Source: Rhodobacter sp. (GTDB lineage: Bacteria > Pseudomonadota > Alphaproteobacteria > Rhodobacterales > Rhodobacteraceae). From it: a stretch of 64,000 bases of DNA. Location: contig JACKKG010000001.1 of NCBI GenBank assembly GCA_020637515.1, positions 2,572,501 through 2,636,500 on the forward strand. The letters are read 5' to 3'. Of this stretch, positions 8,523-16,762 are shown one piece after another. The number at the start of each line of letters is the position of its first letter. Position 1 is the first letter of the stretch. The notes below the pieces were generated by a model. It saw only the letters and a program-made list of their open reading frames with translations. It ran no database searches and had not been told where the DNA came from. The translations under genes and the position numbers were made by a program.

Positions 8523-9248
8523 ATGACCTATTGCGTCGGTTTGCTTCTGAAGGCGGGCATGGTCTTGCTGTCCGACACGCGCACCAACGCAGGCCTGGAC
8601 AACATCGCCACCTATCGCAAGATGTTCACCTTCGAGGTGCCGGGTGAGCGCGCTGTTGTGCTGCTGACCGCGGGCAGCCTGTCGGTGACGCAGACCACCA
8701 TCGCCCGTCTGCGCGAGTCGATCGAACACCCCGAAACCGACGGCGCGCGCTCGATCCTGGCCGCGCAGACCATGCTGGAGGTGGCCGAGATCGTCGGCAA
8801 CACGCTGGCCTCGGTCCGCCAGGACATCGACGGCAAGATGAGCGCCTCGAAGGTCAGCGTCTCGGCCTCGATGATCGTCGCCGGTCAGCGCAAGGGCGGC
8901 GCGATGCGCATGTTCCTGATCTACCCCGAGGGGAATTTCATCGAGGCGACCGAGGACACGCCCTATCTGCAGATCGGCGAGCACAAATACGGCAAGCCGA
9001 TCCTGGACCGCGTGGTGACGCCCGACACCTCGCTCGAGGATGCGCGCAAGGCGGTGCTGCTGTCGATGGATTCCACGCTGCGCTCGAACCTGTCGGTGGG
9101 GATGCCGCTGGATTACTGCGTGATCGAACGCGATGCCTGCACCGTCAGTCAGGTGCAGCGGATCGAGGCCCAGGACGAGGATTTCCGCGCCATGTCGCAG
9201 GCCTGGTCCAACGCCCTGCGCGACGGGTTCCAGAAGATCCGCATCTGA
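8523..9248 (+). CDS. Anbu-type 20S proteasome-like peptidase
   Basis: This 241-residue protein is an Anbu (ancestral beta subunit) Ntn-hydrolase. The ATG at 8523 gives Met-Thr-Tyr-Cys, so removal of Met exposes Thr1, the expected nucleophile. A GTG two codons earlier (8517) would bury it, and the GGGAGG ribosome site (8511-8516) is ideally spaced for 8523. Catalytic-type residues follow: LSDTRTNAG (Asp17 counting from Thr1) and a lysine in IATYRK at position 32. Anbu forms ring-like or open-helical oligomers and has weak peptidase activity; its substrate is unknown. It closes the ATP-grasp/alpha-E/transglutaminase operon, 60 bp after the previous stop. Confidence 0.93.
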   Translation: MTYCVGLLLKAGMVLLSDTRTNAGLDNIATYRKMFTFEVPGERAVVLLTAGSLSVTQTTIARLRESIEHPETDGARSILAAQTMLEVAEIVGNTLASVRQDIDGKMSASKVSVSASMIVAGQRKGGAMRMFLIYPEGNFIEATEDTPYLQIGEHKYGKPILDRVVTPDTSLEDARKAVLLSMDSTLRSNLSVGMPLDYCVIERDACTVSQVQRIEAQDEDFRAMSQAWSNALRDGFQKIRI

Positions 9249-9345
9249 GCCCGCGCTGGGCAGGAAGCCGCCCCGACCGCGCGTCAGCGGTTGACGCGGG
9301 CGCCCCATGCGGGCATCCCTAACGCCAAAGAACCGGAGAGGCGCG

Positions 9346-10533
9346 ATGAGCTGGAAAACCCTCGACTCCTTCGATTTCGCGAGCAAGACGGCGCTCGTTC
9401 GCGTGGACATCAACGTGCCCGTCGAGAACGGCGCGGTGAGCGATTTCACCCGCATCGACGCGGTTCTGCCGACGATCCGCGAATTGGCCGAAAAGGGCGC
9501 GCGGGTGGTTCTGCTGGCCCATTTCGGCCGTCCCAAGGGCAAGGTCGTGCCGGCCATGTCGCTGTCGCAGGTTCGTCCCGCGCTGGCCCAGCGGTTGGGT
9601 CGGCCGGTGGCCTTTGCCGAGGATTGCATCGGCGCCCCGGCCAAGCAGGCCATCCAGGCGATGCAGCCGGGCGACGTGCTGCTGCTGGAAAACACCCGCT
9701 TTCATCCGGGCGAGGAACAGAATGACCCGATGATGGCGGCCTCGCTGGCGGCATTGGGCGACATCTACGTCAACGATGCCTTTTCGGCGGCGCACCGGGC
9801 GCACGCCTCGACCGAGGGCATCGCCACGCTGCTGCCGTCCTGCGCCGGCCGCCTGATGGAGGCCGAGCTGCGGGCGCTGGACGCGGCGCTGGGCAACCCC
9901 CGGCGCCCGCTCGTGGCGGTGGTGGGCGGGGCCAAGGTCTCGACCAAACTCGATCTGCTGGGCAATCTGGTGGCCAGGGTCGATGCGCTGGTGATCGGTG
10001 GCGGCATGGCCAACACCTTTCTGGCGGCGCAGGGAAAGCCGGTCGGAAAATCGCTGTGCGAACACGACCTGGCCGACACCGCGCGCGCGATCCTGGACAA
10101 GGCCGCGGATACCGGTTGCACGATCCTCTTGCCCTCGGACCTGGTGGTCGCGCGCGAATTCAAGGCCCATGCCGCGCATGAGGTGGTGGCCGAATGCCCC
10201 GCCGACGCGATGATCCTGGACGCCGGCCCCGCCAGCGTCGCGGCGATCGCCAACCTGTTCGACAGCGCCCAGACGCTGATCTGGAACGGCCCTCTCGGCG
10301 CCTTCGAGCTGGAGCCGTTCGACGCCGCGACCAACGCCGCCGCGGCCAGGGCGGCGGAGCGGACGCGCGCGGGTGCGCTGATTTCGGTCGCCGGCGGGGG
10401 CGATACGGTCGCGGCGCTGAACCGGGCCGGGGCGGCGCAGGATTTCACCTATATCTCGACCGCCGGCGGCGCCTTCCTGGAATGGATGGAGGGCAAGGTC
10501 CTGCCCGGCGTCGCGGTGCTGGAGCGGTCATGA
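9346..10533 (+). CDS. pgk: Phosphoglycerate kinase
   Basis: The 395-residue product is a standard glycolytic PGK, transferring phosphate from 1,3-bisphosphoglycerate to ADP. Visible family blocks are VRVDINVPV near the N-terminus, LLENTRFHPGEE, GGAKVSTKLDLL, WNGPLGAFE and the nucleotide loop GGGDTVAAL near the C-terminus. The ATG at 9346 is preceded by a GGAGAGG ribosome site; an upstream in-frame start at 9307 would add a non-conserved leader. Its stop overlaps the start of the next small gene (ATGA at 10530). Confidence 0.97.
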   Translation: MSWKTLDSFDFASKTALVRVDINVPVENGAVSDFTRIDAVLPTIRELAEKGARVVLLAHFGRPKGKVVPAMSLSQVRPALAQRLGRPVAFAEDCIGAPAKQAIQAMQPGDVLLLENTRFHPGEEQNDPMMAASLAALGDIYVNDAFSAAHRAHASTEGIATLLPSCAGRLMEAELRALDAALGNPRRPLVAVVGGAKVSTKLDLLGNLVARVDALVIGGGMANTFLAAQGKPVGKSLCEHDLADTARAILDKAADTGCTILLPSDLVVAREFKAHAAHEVVAECPADAMILDAGPASVAAIANLFDSAQTLIWNGPLGAFELEPFDAATNAAAARAAERTRAGALISVAGGGDTVAALNRAGAAQDFTYISTAGGAFLEWMEGKVLPGVAVLERS

Positions 10534-10820
10534 CCCGCCCTGCCCCCGACCCCGACGACCCCAAGGGGCTGATCCGCGAAAGCTTTCGCATCGATGGGAT
10601 CACCGAGAGCGAGTGCCGTTCGATCCTGATGGACTGGGCGCTGAGCCTGCCACTGGATGCCGATCAGCCGGCGACGGCGGCGCGGTTGCACGCGCGCCAC
10701 GCCGCCACCGCGCACCCGATGACCGCCCTTCTGGCCGAGGCCGCGCGCGCGACGCCATCGACGCAGCGCCGTCGCGGCGGGCGCGCGGGTCGGTTCGCAG
10801 GCCATCAGGACCCGGCATGA
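10530..10820 (+). CDS. Small conserved hypothetical protein coupled to pgk
   Basis: This 96-residue protein is translationally coupled on both sides. Its ATG overlaps the pgk stop, and its stop overlaps the alpha/beta hydrolase ATG at 10817. The N-terminal two thirds read as helical, with MDWALSLP and HARHAATAHPMTALLAEAA. The C-terminal 25 residues are arginine/glycine-rich and low in complexity. I do not recognise the family and see no signal peptide or metal-binding motif. The tight packing argues it is a real gene, not a shadow. Confidence 0.7.
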   Translation: MTRPAPDPDDPKGLIRESFRIDGITESECRSILMDWALSLPLDADQPATAARLHARHAATAHPMTALLAEAARATPSTQRRRGGRAGRFAGHQDPA

Positions 10821-11794
10821 GCCTGCTGGCGGCGGCAGCGGGCGTGGTGGCCGGCTCGTCGGCGCTGACGCTGCTGAACGCGCGGCGACGCGAGACCGCC
10901 TGGCGCCACGCCTTTCCGCCGGAAGGGCAGTTCATCCCCGTCGAGGGGCGCCGCATCCATGCGCATGTCAGCGGTCGGACGGACGCCCCCGCCGTGGTGC
11001 TGATCCACGGCGCGAACGGCAATCTGAGGGATTTCACCTTTGACCTGGCGGATCGGCTGGCCGGCCGGTTCCGGGTGATCGCCGTGGATCGGCCCGGCAT
11101 GGGCTGGTCCGACGGCTGGGGCGAGGCCGACAGCGACCCGATGGTGCAGGCGCGCGTGCTGCGTCAGGCGGTGGCCGCGCTTGGGGTCACGCGGCCCGTC
11201 GTGCTGGGCCATTCCTATGGCGGATCGGTGGCGATGGGCTGGGCCTTGCAGGACCCGCAGACCGCCGGACTGGTGCTGCTGGCCGGGGCCACGCACCCGT
11301 GGCAGGGCTACGGCCTGGGCGCCTGGTATGCGGTGAATGCCACGCCGCTGGGCCGTCCCGCGCGGGTGCTGGCGGCGGGGCTGGCGCCCCGGCGGATGAT
11401 CGACGCCTCGCTGGCCGCGGTCTTTGCACCCGCGCCGGTGCCTATTGGCTATGCGGCGCATTTTGGCCCGGGCCTGGCGCTCAGGCGGCAGACGCAGGCG
11501 GCGAACACGCGGCAGGTCAATGCCCTGCTGGCGCATGTCACGCGGATGCAGCCCCGTTACGCCGCGCTTTGCTTGCCGATCGAGGTTCTGCACGGCGACG
11601 CGGACACCGTGGTCGGCATCGACATCCACGCCCGCAAGCTGGCGGCCGAGGTGCCCTCGGCCCGGCTGACGGTGCTGGCGGGGGCCGGGCACATGCCCCA
11701 TCATTCCCACCCCGACGCGGTTCTGGACGCCGTGAACCGGGTTGCGGCGCGCGCCGGCCTGCCCGGCGCCCCGGACGGCTCAGAGCGCGGCTAG
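10817..11794 (+). CDS. Alpha/beta hydrolase
   Basis: The 325-residue protein carries the alpha/beta hydrolase fold. The oxyanion region is VLIHGANGNLRDF (about residue 60) and the nucleophile elbow is GHSYGG with Ser133. The acid is probably in HGDADTVV and the histidine in GAGHMPHHSH. The first 25 residues are hydrophobic and alanine-rich, like a signal anchor, so it may be membrane-associated. The substrate is not evident. It is the last gene of the pgk unit, and its 3' end overlaps the convergent permease gene by 15 bp. Confidence 0.88.
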   Translation: MSLLAAAAGVVAGSSALTLLNARRRETAWRHAFPPEGQFIPVEGRRIHAHVSGRTDAPAVVLIHGANGNLRDFTFDLADRLAGRFRVIAVDRPGMGWSDGWGEADSDPMVQARVLRQAVAALGVTRPVVLGHSYGGSVAMGWALQDPQTAGLVLLAGATHPWQGYGLGAWYAVNATPLGRPARVLAAGLAPRRMIDASLAAVFAPAPVPIGYAAHFGPGLALRRQTQAANTRQVNALLAHVTRMQPRYAALCLPIEVLHGDADTVVGIDIHARKLAAEVPSARLTVLAGAGHMPHHSHPDAVLDAVNRVAARAGLPGAPDGSERG

Positions 11795-12544
11795 ACCGTC
11801 CCAGACCAGCTTCACCCCGACCAGCGCGACCATCGTATAGGTGAAGGGATAGAAGACCTCGGCCCGCATCCGCCTGACGATCGCCGCGCCGATCCGCACC
11901 GCGACCACCGCCAGCGGCGCCAGCACCAGCGCCGAGATCAGAACGTCGCGCTGGAACATCCCCAGCGCCGCATAGGGCACAACCTTGATCGCGTTCACCA
12001 CCGCGAAAAAGATCACCGAGGTTCCGGTATAGGTCCGGGGGTCCAGCCGCTTGGGCAAGACCTGGATCTGGAACGGCGGCCCGCCGGCGTGCGCCACGAA
12101 CGAGGTGAACCCCGCGACCGCCCCCCACAGCCAGCCCATCGCCGGGATGTGACGCGGCGCCCGGCCCAGCCAGCGCCCCAGCAGCGCGCGCGCAGCAAAG
12201 GCCAGCGCCACCGCGCCGACCATCAGCCGCACCACCGCGTCCGAGGTGATCGCCGCCGTCGCCCAGCCCAGTCCGATGCCGATCAGCGCGGCCGGCAGCA
12301 TCACCCGCAGCACCGACCCGTCGCGCCAGCCGCGCCAGGTCCACAGGCTGACCGCATCCATCATCAGAAGGATCGGCAGCAGCACCGCCGCCGCCAGCAC
12401 CGGCGGCATGACCAGCGACATGACCGGCACGCCCATCAGCGCGAAGGCGCCGCCCAGCCCGCCCTTTGACAGCCCGACCAGCGACACCGCCAGCACGGTG
12501 ACCCACAGCATCGCCGGGGTCGCGAAAACCGTCCAATCCGCCAT
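11780..12544 (-). CDS. TauE/SafE family sulfite/organosulfonate exporter-type permease
   Basis: A 254-residue integral membrane protein with about eight hydrophobic segments and the TauE/SafE signature near the N-terminus (GLSKGGLGGAFALMGVP). A second, related block follows mid-protein (GAVAGFTSFVAHAGGPP). Family members export sulfite, sulfoacetate or other small anions, but many are uncharacterised. I chose the ATG at 12544 (MADWTVFATP) because the 16 upstream residues are hydrophilic and not membrane-like. The gene lies downstream of moaA on the same strand with a 121-bp gap. Confidence 0.88.
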   Translation of the reverse strand: MADWTVFATPAMLWVTVLAVSLVGLSKGGLGGAFALMGVPVMSLVMPPVLAAAVLLPILLMMDAVSLWTWRGWRDGSVLRVMLPAALIGIGLGWATAAITSDAVVRLMVGAVALAFAARALLGRWLGRAPRHIPAMGWLWGAVAGFTSFVAHAGGPPFQIQVLPKRLDPRTYTGTSVIFFAVVNAIKVVPYAALGMFQRDVLISALVLAPLAVVAVRIGAAIVRRMRAEVFYPFTYTMVALVGVKLVWDGLAAL

Positions 12545-12665
12545 GCGCCGGGTGCTCCTGTCCAAGGGACCGCCCTGCCCCCGCGGCGCCACCAGACCCT
12601 GCCGCGTCGCACTTGTCCAGCCCCCTCCAGGGCGACACCGGGCGGGCCCGTAAGGGAGGCGGGCG

Positions 12666-13676
12666 TCAGCCGCCTGTATGGCTCATGTGGCGGCTCATTT
12701 GCCCGGCGACGCGCTGGCGCGAATAATCGAAATCGTGGCCCTTGGGCTTGCGCGAAATGGCCGCGCGGATCGCCTGCTCCAGAACCCGGTCGTCGTCCGA
12801 GGCCCTGAGCGGCGCGCGCAGATCGGCCATGTCCTCTTGCCCCAGGCACATGAACAGCTCGCCCGTGCAGGTCACGCGCACCCGGTTGCAGCTTTCGCAG
12901 AAATTATGCGTGAGCGGGGTGATGAAACCGATGCGCTGGCCGGTTTCCTCGATGCGGACATAGCGCGCGGGACCGCCCGTCCGGTCGGGCAGATCGGTCA
13001 GGGTAAAGACCTCGGCCAGGCGGGCGCGCAGGTCCTTTAGCGGCCAATATTGATCGAGACGCGCCTCTTCGGACATCTCGCCCATGGGCATCACCTCGAT
13101 GAAGGTCAGGTCGTGCCCCTCACGCGCGCACCATTCGGTGATGGGGACCAGCTCGTCCTCGTTGAAGCCTTTCAGCGCGACGACGTTGATCTTGATCGTC
13201 AGGCCCGCCGCGCGCGCCGCGTCGATACCGGCCAGCACCTGCGACAGCCGTCCCCAACGGGTGATGGTGGCGAATTTCGCGTCGTCGAGCGTGTCGAGCG
13301 AGACATTCACCCGCCGCACCCCCGCCTCGGCCAGCGGGGCGGCGAATTTCGCCAGTTGCGAACCGTTGGTGGTCAGCGTCAGCTCCTTCAGCGCGCCGCT
13401 GTCCAGGTGCCGCCGCATCCCCTGAAAGAACGTCAGAATGCCCTTGCGCACCAGCGGTTCGCCGCCCGTGATGCGCAACTTCTCGACGCCCAGCCCGATG
13501 AAGGCCGTGCACAGCCGGTCGAGTTCCTCGAGCGAGAGCAGATCCTTCTTGGGCAGAAAGGTCATGTGCTCGGCCATGCAATAGGTGCAGCGAAAATCGC
13601 AGCGATCCGTGACCGAGACGCGCAGATACTGGATCGCGCGTGCAAAGGGGTCGACAAGGGGGGCTTTGGTGGACAT
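12666..13676 (-). CDS. moaA: GTP 3',8-cyclase MoaA
   Basis: The 336-residue protein is the radical SAM enzyme that starts molybdenum cofactor synthesis, converting GTP to 3',8-cyclo-GTP. The SAM cluster motif is C26-x3-C30-x2-C33 (CDFRCTYC). The second 4Fe-4S site is in FCESCNRVRVTCTG, and the C-terminus ends in the functional di-glycine of RHMSHTGG. The ATG at 13676 begins MSTKAPLVDPF; longer upstream readings lack homology. Molybdopterin from this pathway is needed by the CO-dehydrogenase-like enzyme encoded about 14 kb away. Confidence 0.97.
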   Translation of the reverse strand: MSTKAPLVDPFARAIQYLRVSVTDRCDFRCTYCMAEHMTFLPKKDLLSLEELDRLCTAFIGLGVEKLRITGGEPLVRKGILTFFQGMRRHLDSGALKELTLTTNGSQLAKFAAPLAEAGVRRVNVSLDTLDDAKFATITRWGRLSQVLAGIDAARAAGLTIKINVVALKGFNEDELVPITEWCAREGHDLTFIEVMPMGEMSEEARLDQYWPLKDLRARLAEVFTLTDLPDRTGGPARYVRIEETGQRIGFITPLTHNFCESCNRVRVTCTGELFMCLGQEDMADLRAPLRASDDDRVLEQAIRAAISRKPKGHDFDYSRQRVAGQMSRHMSHTGG

Positions 13677-13769
13677 GGAACCTCCGGTTGCGGCAAAGCT
13701 AGTGCGCGTTCGCGTGAGAGACAAGGCAGCCGCCTTGCCGGGTGCGCGGCGCGGGGCTAGTGTTCGGCC

Positions 13770-14234
13770 ATGCGTAGTGCCCCGACTCTGTTGCTGATCC
13801 CCCTGCTGGCCGCCTGCGGCCTGTCGCTGCCCGGCCGCGACACGCCGGCACCGGCGCCGGATGTCGCGGTGACCCTCGACCCGGGCGACAGCGTGACGCA
13901 CCCCCAGGCCCGGCCCGGGGACGCGCAGACCGATCCGCAAACGGCCGCGCCAGCCGCCGTGCAGGCCAGTGCGCCGGCCGGTGCCGACGGCTATCTGGGC
14001 GAAACGCTGGCCGGGCTGGGCGCGCCGGCCGACCGGGGCCTTTGGCTGACAACCGGGTTGGTCACGGCGCCGCGTCCAGGGCGGGTCGTCGCGGCCTCGG
14101 GCCGGGCGGTCGCGGTCGAATTGCGCCCCTCGGGCGCGGCGGCGACGGCGGGCAGCCAGATCTCGTTGCAGGCGATGCAGGCGCTGGGGCTTTCGCTGGG
14201 CGATCTGGCGACGCTCGCGGTCTATGCCGACTGA
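13770..14234 (+). CDS. Putative lipoprotein, function unknown
   Basis: A 154-residue protein with a short lipoprotein signal: hydrophobic LLLIPLLAAC puts the lipid-bearing cysteine at residue 16. A proline/alanine-rich linker follows, then a small globular C-terminal region (about 85-154) with GLWLTTGLV and a well-ordered beta-like ending. It should be anchored to the inner or outer membrane, facing the periplasm. I do not recognise the domain. It is divergent from moaA (93 bp apart) and upstream of purB. Confidence 0.75.
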   Translation: MRSAPTLLLIPLLAACGLSLPGRDTPAPAPDVAVTLDPGDSVTHPQARPGDAQTDPQTAAPAAVQASAPAGADGYLGETLAGLGAPADRGLWLTTGLVTAPRPGRVVAASGRAVAVELRPSGAAATAGSQISLQAMQALGLSLGDLATLAVYAD

Positions 14235-14325
14235 GGCCGACTGACACCGGCCGGGGCGCCCTTGCACGCCCAGCCGCTGCGGTCTATCAGGCGCTCAGCC
14301 GTCCCCCAGAGACCGAGGTCCGCCC

Positions 14326-15627
14326 ATGATCCCCCGCTATTCCCGCCCCGAAATGGTCGCCATCTGGTCGCCGGAAACCAAGTTCAGGATCTGGTTCGAG
14401 ATCGAGGCCCACGCCTGCGACGCGCAGGCCGCGCTGGGTGTGATCCCCAAGGCCAACGCCGAAGCCGTCTGGCGCGCCAAGGACGTCGAATTCGACGTTG
14501 CCCGCATCGACGAGATCGAGGCCGTCACCAAGCATGACGTGATCGCGTTTCTGACCCATCTGGCCGAACATGTCGGTGCCGAGGACGCGCGCTTTGTCCA
14601 CCAGGGGATGACCAGTTCGGACGTGCTGGACACCACGCTGAACGTGCAGTTGGTGCGCGCCGCCGACATCCTGCTGGCGGATATGGACAAGGTGCTGACG
14701 GCCCTGAAACGGCGCGCCTATGAACACAAGGACACCGTGCGCATCGGCCGCTCGCACGGGATTCATGCGGAACCCACGACGATGGGGCTGACCTTTGCGC
14801 GGTTCTACGCCGAGATGGCGCGCGGCAAGGCCCGGCTCGAGGCCGCCCGGGCCGAAGTCGCGACCGGCGCGATCAGCGGCGCGGTCGGCACCTTCGCCAA
14901 CATCGACCCGGCGGTCGAAGAGCATGTCTGCGCGATGCTGGGCCTCTCGCCCGAGCCGATCAGCACCCAGGTGATCCCGCGCGACCGCCACGCGATGTTC
15001 TTTGCCACGCTGGGCGTGATTGCCGCGTCGATCGAGAACATCGCCATCGAGATCCGGCACATGCAGCGCACCGAGGTGCTCGAGGCCGAGGAGTTCTTCT
15101 CGGCCGGGCAGAAGGGTTCGTCGGCGATGCCGCACAAGCGCAACCCCGTGCTGACCGAGAACCTGACAGGTCTGGCGCGTCTGGTGCGCATGGCGGTGGT
15201 GCCTGCGATGGAAAATGTCGCGCTCTGGCACGAACGCGACATCAGCCATTCCAGCGTCGAACGCGGCATCGGCCCCGACACCACGATCACCCTGGACTTC
15301 GCTCTGAACCGGCTGGCGGGGGTGATCGAGAAACTGGTGATCTACCCCGAGAACATGCTCAGAAACATGAACAAGTTCAAGGGCCTGGTCATGTCGCAGC
15401 GGGTGCTTCTGGCCCTGACCCAGGCCGGAGTCTCGCGCGAGGACGCCTATCGCCTGGTGCAGCGCAACGCGATGAAGGTCTGGGAACAGGGCAAGGATTT
15501 CCGCGAGGAACTGCTGGCCGACGCCGAGGTGCGCAAGGCGCTGACCGAGGACCAGATCAACGAGAAATTCGATCTGGGCTATCATACCAAGCATGTCGAT
15601 ACGATCTTCCGCCGGGTGTTCGGCTGA
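14326..15627 (+). CDS. purB: Adenylosuccinate lyase
   Basis: The 433-residue product belongs to the fumarase/aspartase superfamily and carries the signature SSAMPHKRNP in the C-terminal half. Other family blocks are QGMTSSDVLDT and GRSHGIHAEPTTMG. It catalyses two purine steps: release of fumarate from SAICAR and from adenylosuccinate. The N-terminus IPRYSRPEMVAIWSPETKF is typical of alphaproteobacterial PurB. It is apparently monocistronic and ends 134 bp before the methyltransferase gene. Confidence 0.96.
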   Translation: MIPRYSRPEMVAIWSPETKFRIWFEIEAHACDAQAALGVIPKANAEAVWRAKDVEFDVARIDEIEAVTKHDVIAFLTHLAEHVGAEDARFVHQGMTSSDVLDTTLNVQLVRAADILLADMDKVLTALKRRAYEHKDTVRIGRSHGIHAEPTTMGLTFARFYAEMARGKARLEAARAEVATGAISGAVGTFANIDPAVEEHVCAMLGLSPEPISTQVIPRDRHAMFFATLGVIAASIENIAIEIRHMQRTEVLEAEEFFSAGQKGSSAMPHKRNPVLTENLTGLARLVRMAVVPAMENVALWHERDISHSSVERGIGPDTTITLDFALNRLAGVIEKLVIYPENMLRNMNKFKGLVMSQRVLLALTQAGVSREDAYRLVQRNAMKVWEQGKDFREELLADAEVRKALTEDQINEKFDLGYHTKHVDTIFRRVFG

Positions 15628-15721
15628 CCGACCGCTCAAGACCGCGACACAGGGACTGGGGCGCAGGGACTCGGGCGCGGGCGATCCGGCAGCCATGCTG
15701 AGCCTTGATCGGATGTCGGAG

Positions 15722-15754
15722 TTCCGTTAAGGGAATTTACCTTTCCTTACGGAA
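15722..15754 (+). promoter_or_regulatory. Leader inverted repeat overlapping the TylF-type translation start region
   Basis: TTCCGTTAAGG (15722-15732) pairs with CCTTACGGAA (15745-15754), leaving one bulged T and a 12-nt AU-rich loop. The right arm contains the only SD-like purines (CGGAA), 7 bp before the ATG at 15762. It could be an RNA hairpin that masks the ribosome site or a protein operator. Confidence 0.45.
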
Positions 15755-15761
15755 TTACCCC

Positions 15762-16574
15762 ATGACCGCCTCCGATATTGTGTTGCGTAACTTGTACCTC
15801 GACCTGATTCAAGACGTTCTCATCAACGAAATCTACAAGGACCCGCCGCTGAAACGCACGCCTTTGACCCGCCTTTTCAAGGCGTTGGGAATGCGGGCCA
15901 AGCATGTCACCGGGACCGAATTCGACCCCAGCCGTCGCACCAAGGGGCTGGACTGGCCCTCGGTCGCGCATACCATGATCGGCCAGGGGCGCATGTCGAA
16001 CCTGCGCCAGATCTGCTCGGACGTGATCGAACGCGGGGTCCCGGGGGACTTCATCGAAACCGGCGTCTGGCGCGGTGGTGCGTGCATCTACATGCGCGCG
16101 ATCCTGAAGGCCTATGGCGATACCGGCCGCACGGTCTGGGTTGCCGACAGTTTCGAGGGGCTCCCGCCGCCCAACGCCGAGGCCTACGCGCTGGACAAGG
16201 GGGACAAGCACTACACCCTGCCCGCCCTGGCGATCTCGCGCGAACAGGTCGAGGCGAACTTTCGCCTTTATGGCCTGATGGACGATCAGGTGAAATTCCT
16301 GAAGGGCTGGTTCAGCCAGACCCTGCCCACGGCGCCGATCGACAAGCTGGCCGTGCTGCGGCTCGATGGCGACATGTATGAAAGCACGATGGACGGGCTC
16401 AAGGCCCTCTATCACAAGGTCAGCCCGGGCGGCTATGTGGTGGTGGACGACTATCACGCCGTCGCCGCCTGCAAGGCCGCCGTGCACGACTACCTGAACG
16501 CCGAGGCCAAGGGCGAGACCGTCGAGATCCAGGAAATCGACGGCACCGGCGTCTACTGGCAGCGGCGCGTCTGA
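15762..16574 (+). CDS. TylF/MycF-type (macrocin O-methyltransferase) family protein
   Basis: A 270-residue SAM-dependent methyltransferase of the TylF family. The SAM-binding segment is FIETGVWRGGACIYMRA (about residues 92-108). The metal/substrate block is LRLDGDMYEST (about 200-210), and GGYVVVDDYHA follows. TylF proteins methylate sugar hydroxyls in macrolides; in other bacteria the same fold is found in surface-glycan clusters. The acceptor is unknown here. The ATG at 15762 was preferred over an upstream reading because homology begins there. No strong ribosome site is visible outside the leader hairpin. Confidence 0.88.
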   Translation: MTASDIVLRNLYLDLIQDVLINEIYKDPPLKRTPLTRLFKALGMRAKHVTGTEFDPSRRTKGLDWPSVAHTMIGQGRMSNLRQICSDVIERGVPGDFIETGVWRGGACIYMRAILKAYGDTGRTVWVADSFEGLPPPNAEAYALDKGDKHYTLPALAISREQVEANFRLYGLMDDQVKFLKGWFSQTLPTAPIDKLAVLRLDGDMYESTMDGLKALYHKVSPGGYVVVDDYHAVAACKAAVHDYLNAEAKGETVEIQEIDGTGVYWQRRV

Positions 16575-16576
16575 GA

Positions 16577-16762
16577 TCAGTCGCCGGGCGTCTCGCGGGC
16601 GTGACCGTCAAGGTCACGCCGGGCTTTTTCGGCCCGCGCCCGGGCCAGATCGCGATCGGACTTGGCCAGGCCGTGTTTCGCGGCATTCGCGGTGCCCGTT
16701 GCGCGGGCTTCTTCGCGGGCCGCCTGCTTGCGCCGGGTGCGCAGATTGACGATCTTTGCCAT
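16577..16762 (-). CDS. DUF4169 family small protein
   Basis: This 61-residue basic protein begins MAKIVNLRTRRKQAAREE, the characteristic N-terminus of DUF4169, a small arginine/alanine-rich family of alphaproteobacteria. It is predicted to be a single charged helix; no function is known. Its ATG overlaps the stop codon of the zinc peptidase gene by one base (TGATG), so it is translated from the same message. The 3' part of the gene doubles as the terminator of the converging methyltransferase gene. Confidence 0.85.
   Translation of the reverse strand: MAKIVNLRTRRKQAAREEARATGTANAAKHGLAKSDRDLARARAEKARRDLDGHARETPGD
16598..16629 (+). terminator. Terminator of the TylF-type gene, inside the convergent DUF4169 gene
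   Basis: GGCGTGACC-GTCAA-GGTCACGCC is a perfect 9-bp stem (16598-16606 with 16612-16620). It is followed by GGGC and five Ts (16625-16629) on the plus strand. It lies 24 bp after the TylF stop and within the last codons of the minus-strand DUF4169 gene. Confidence 0.6.
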
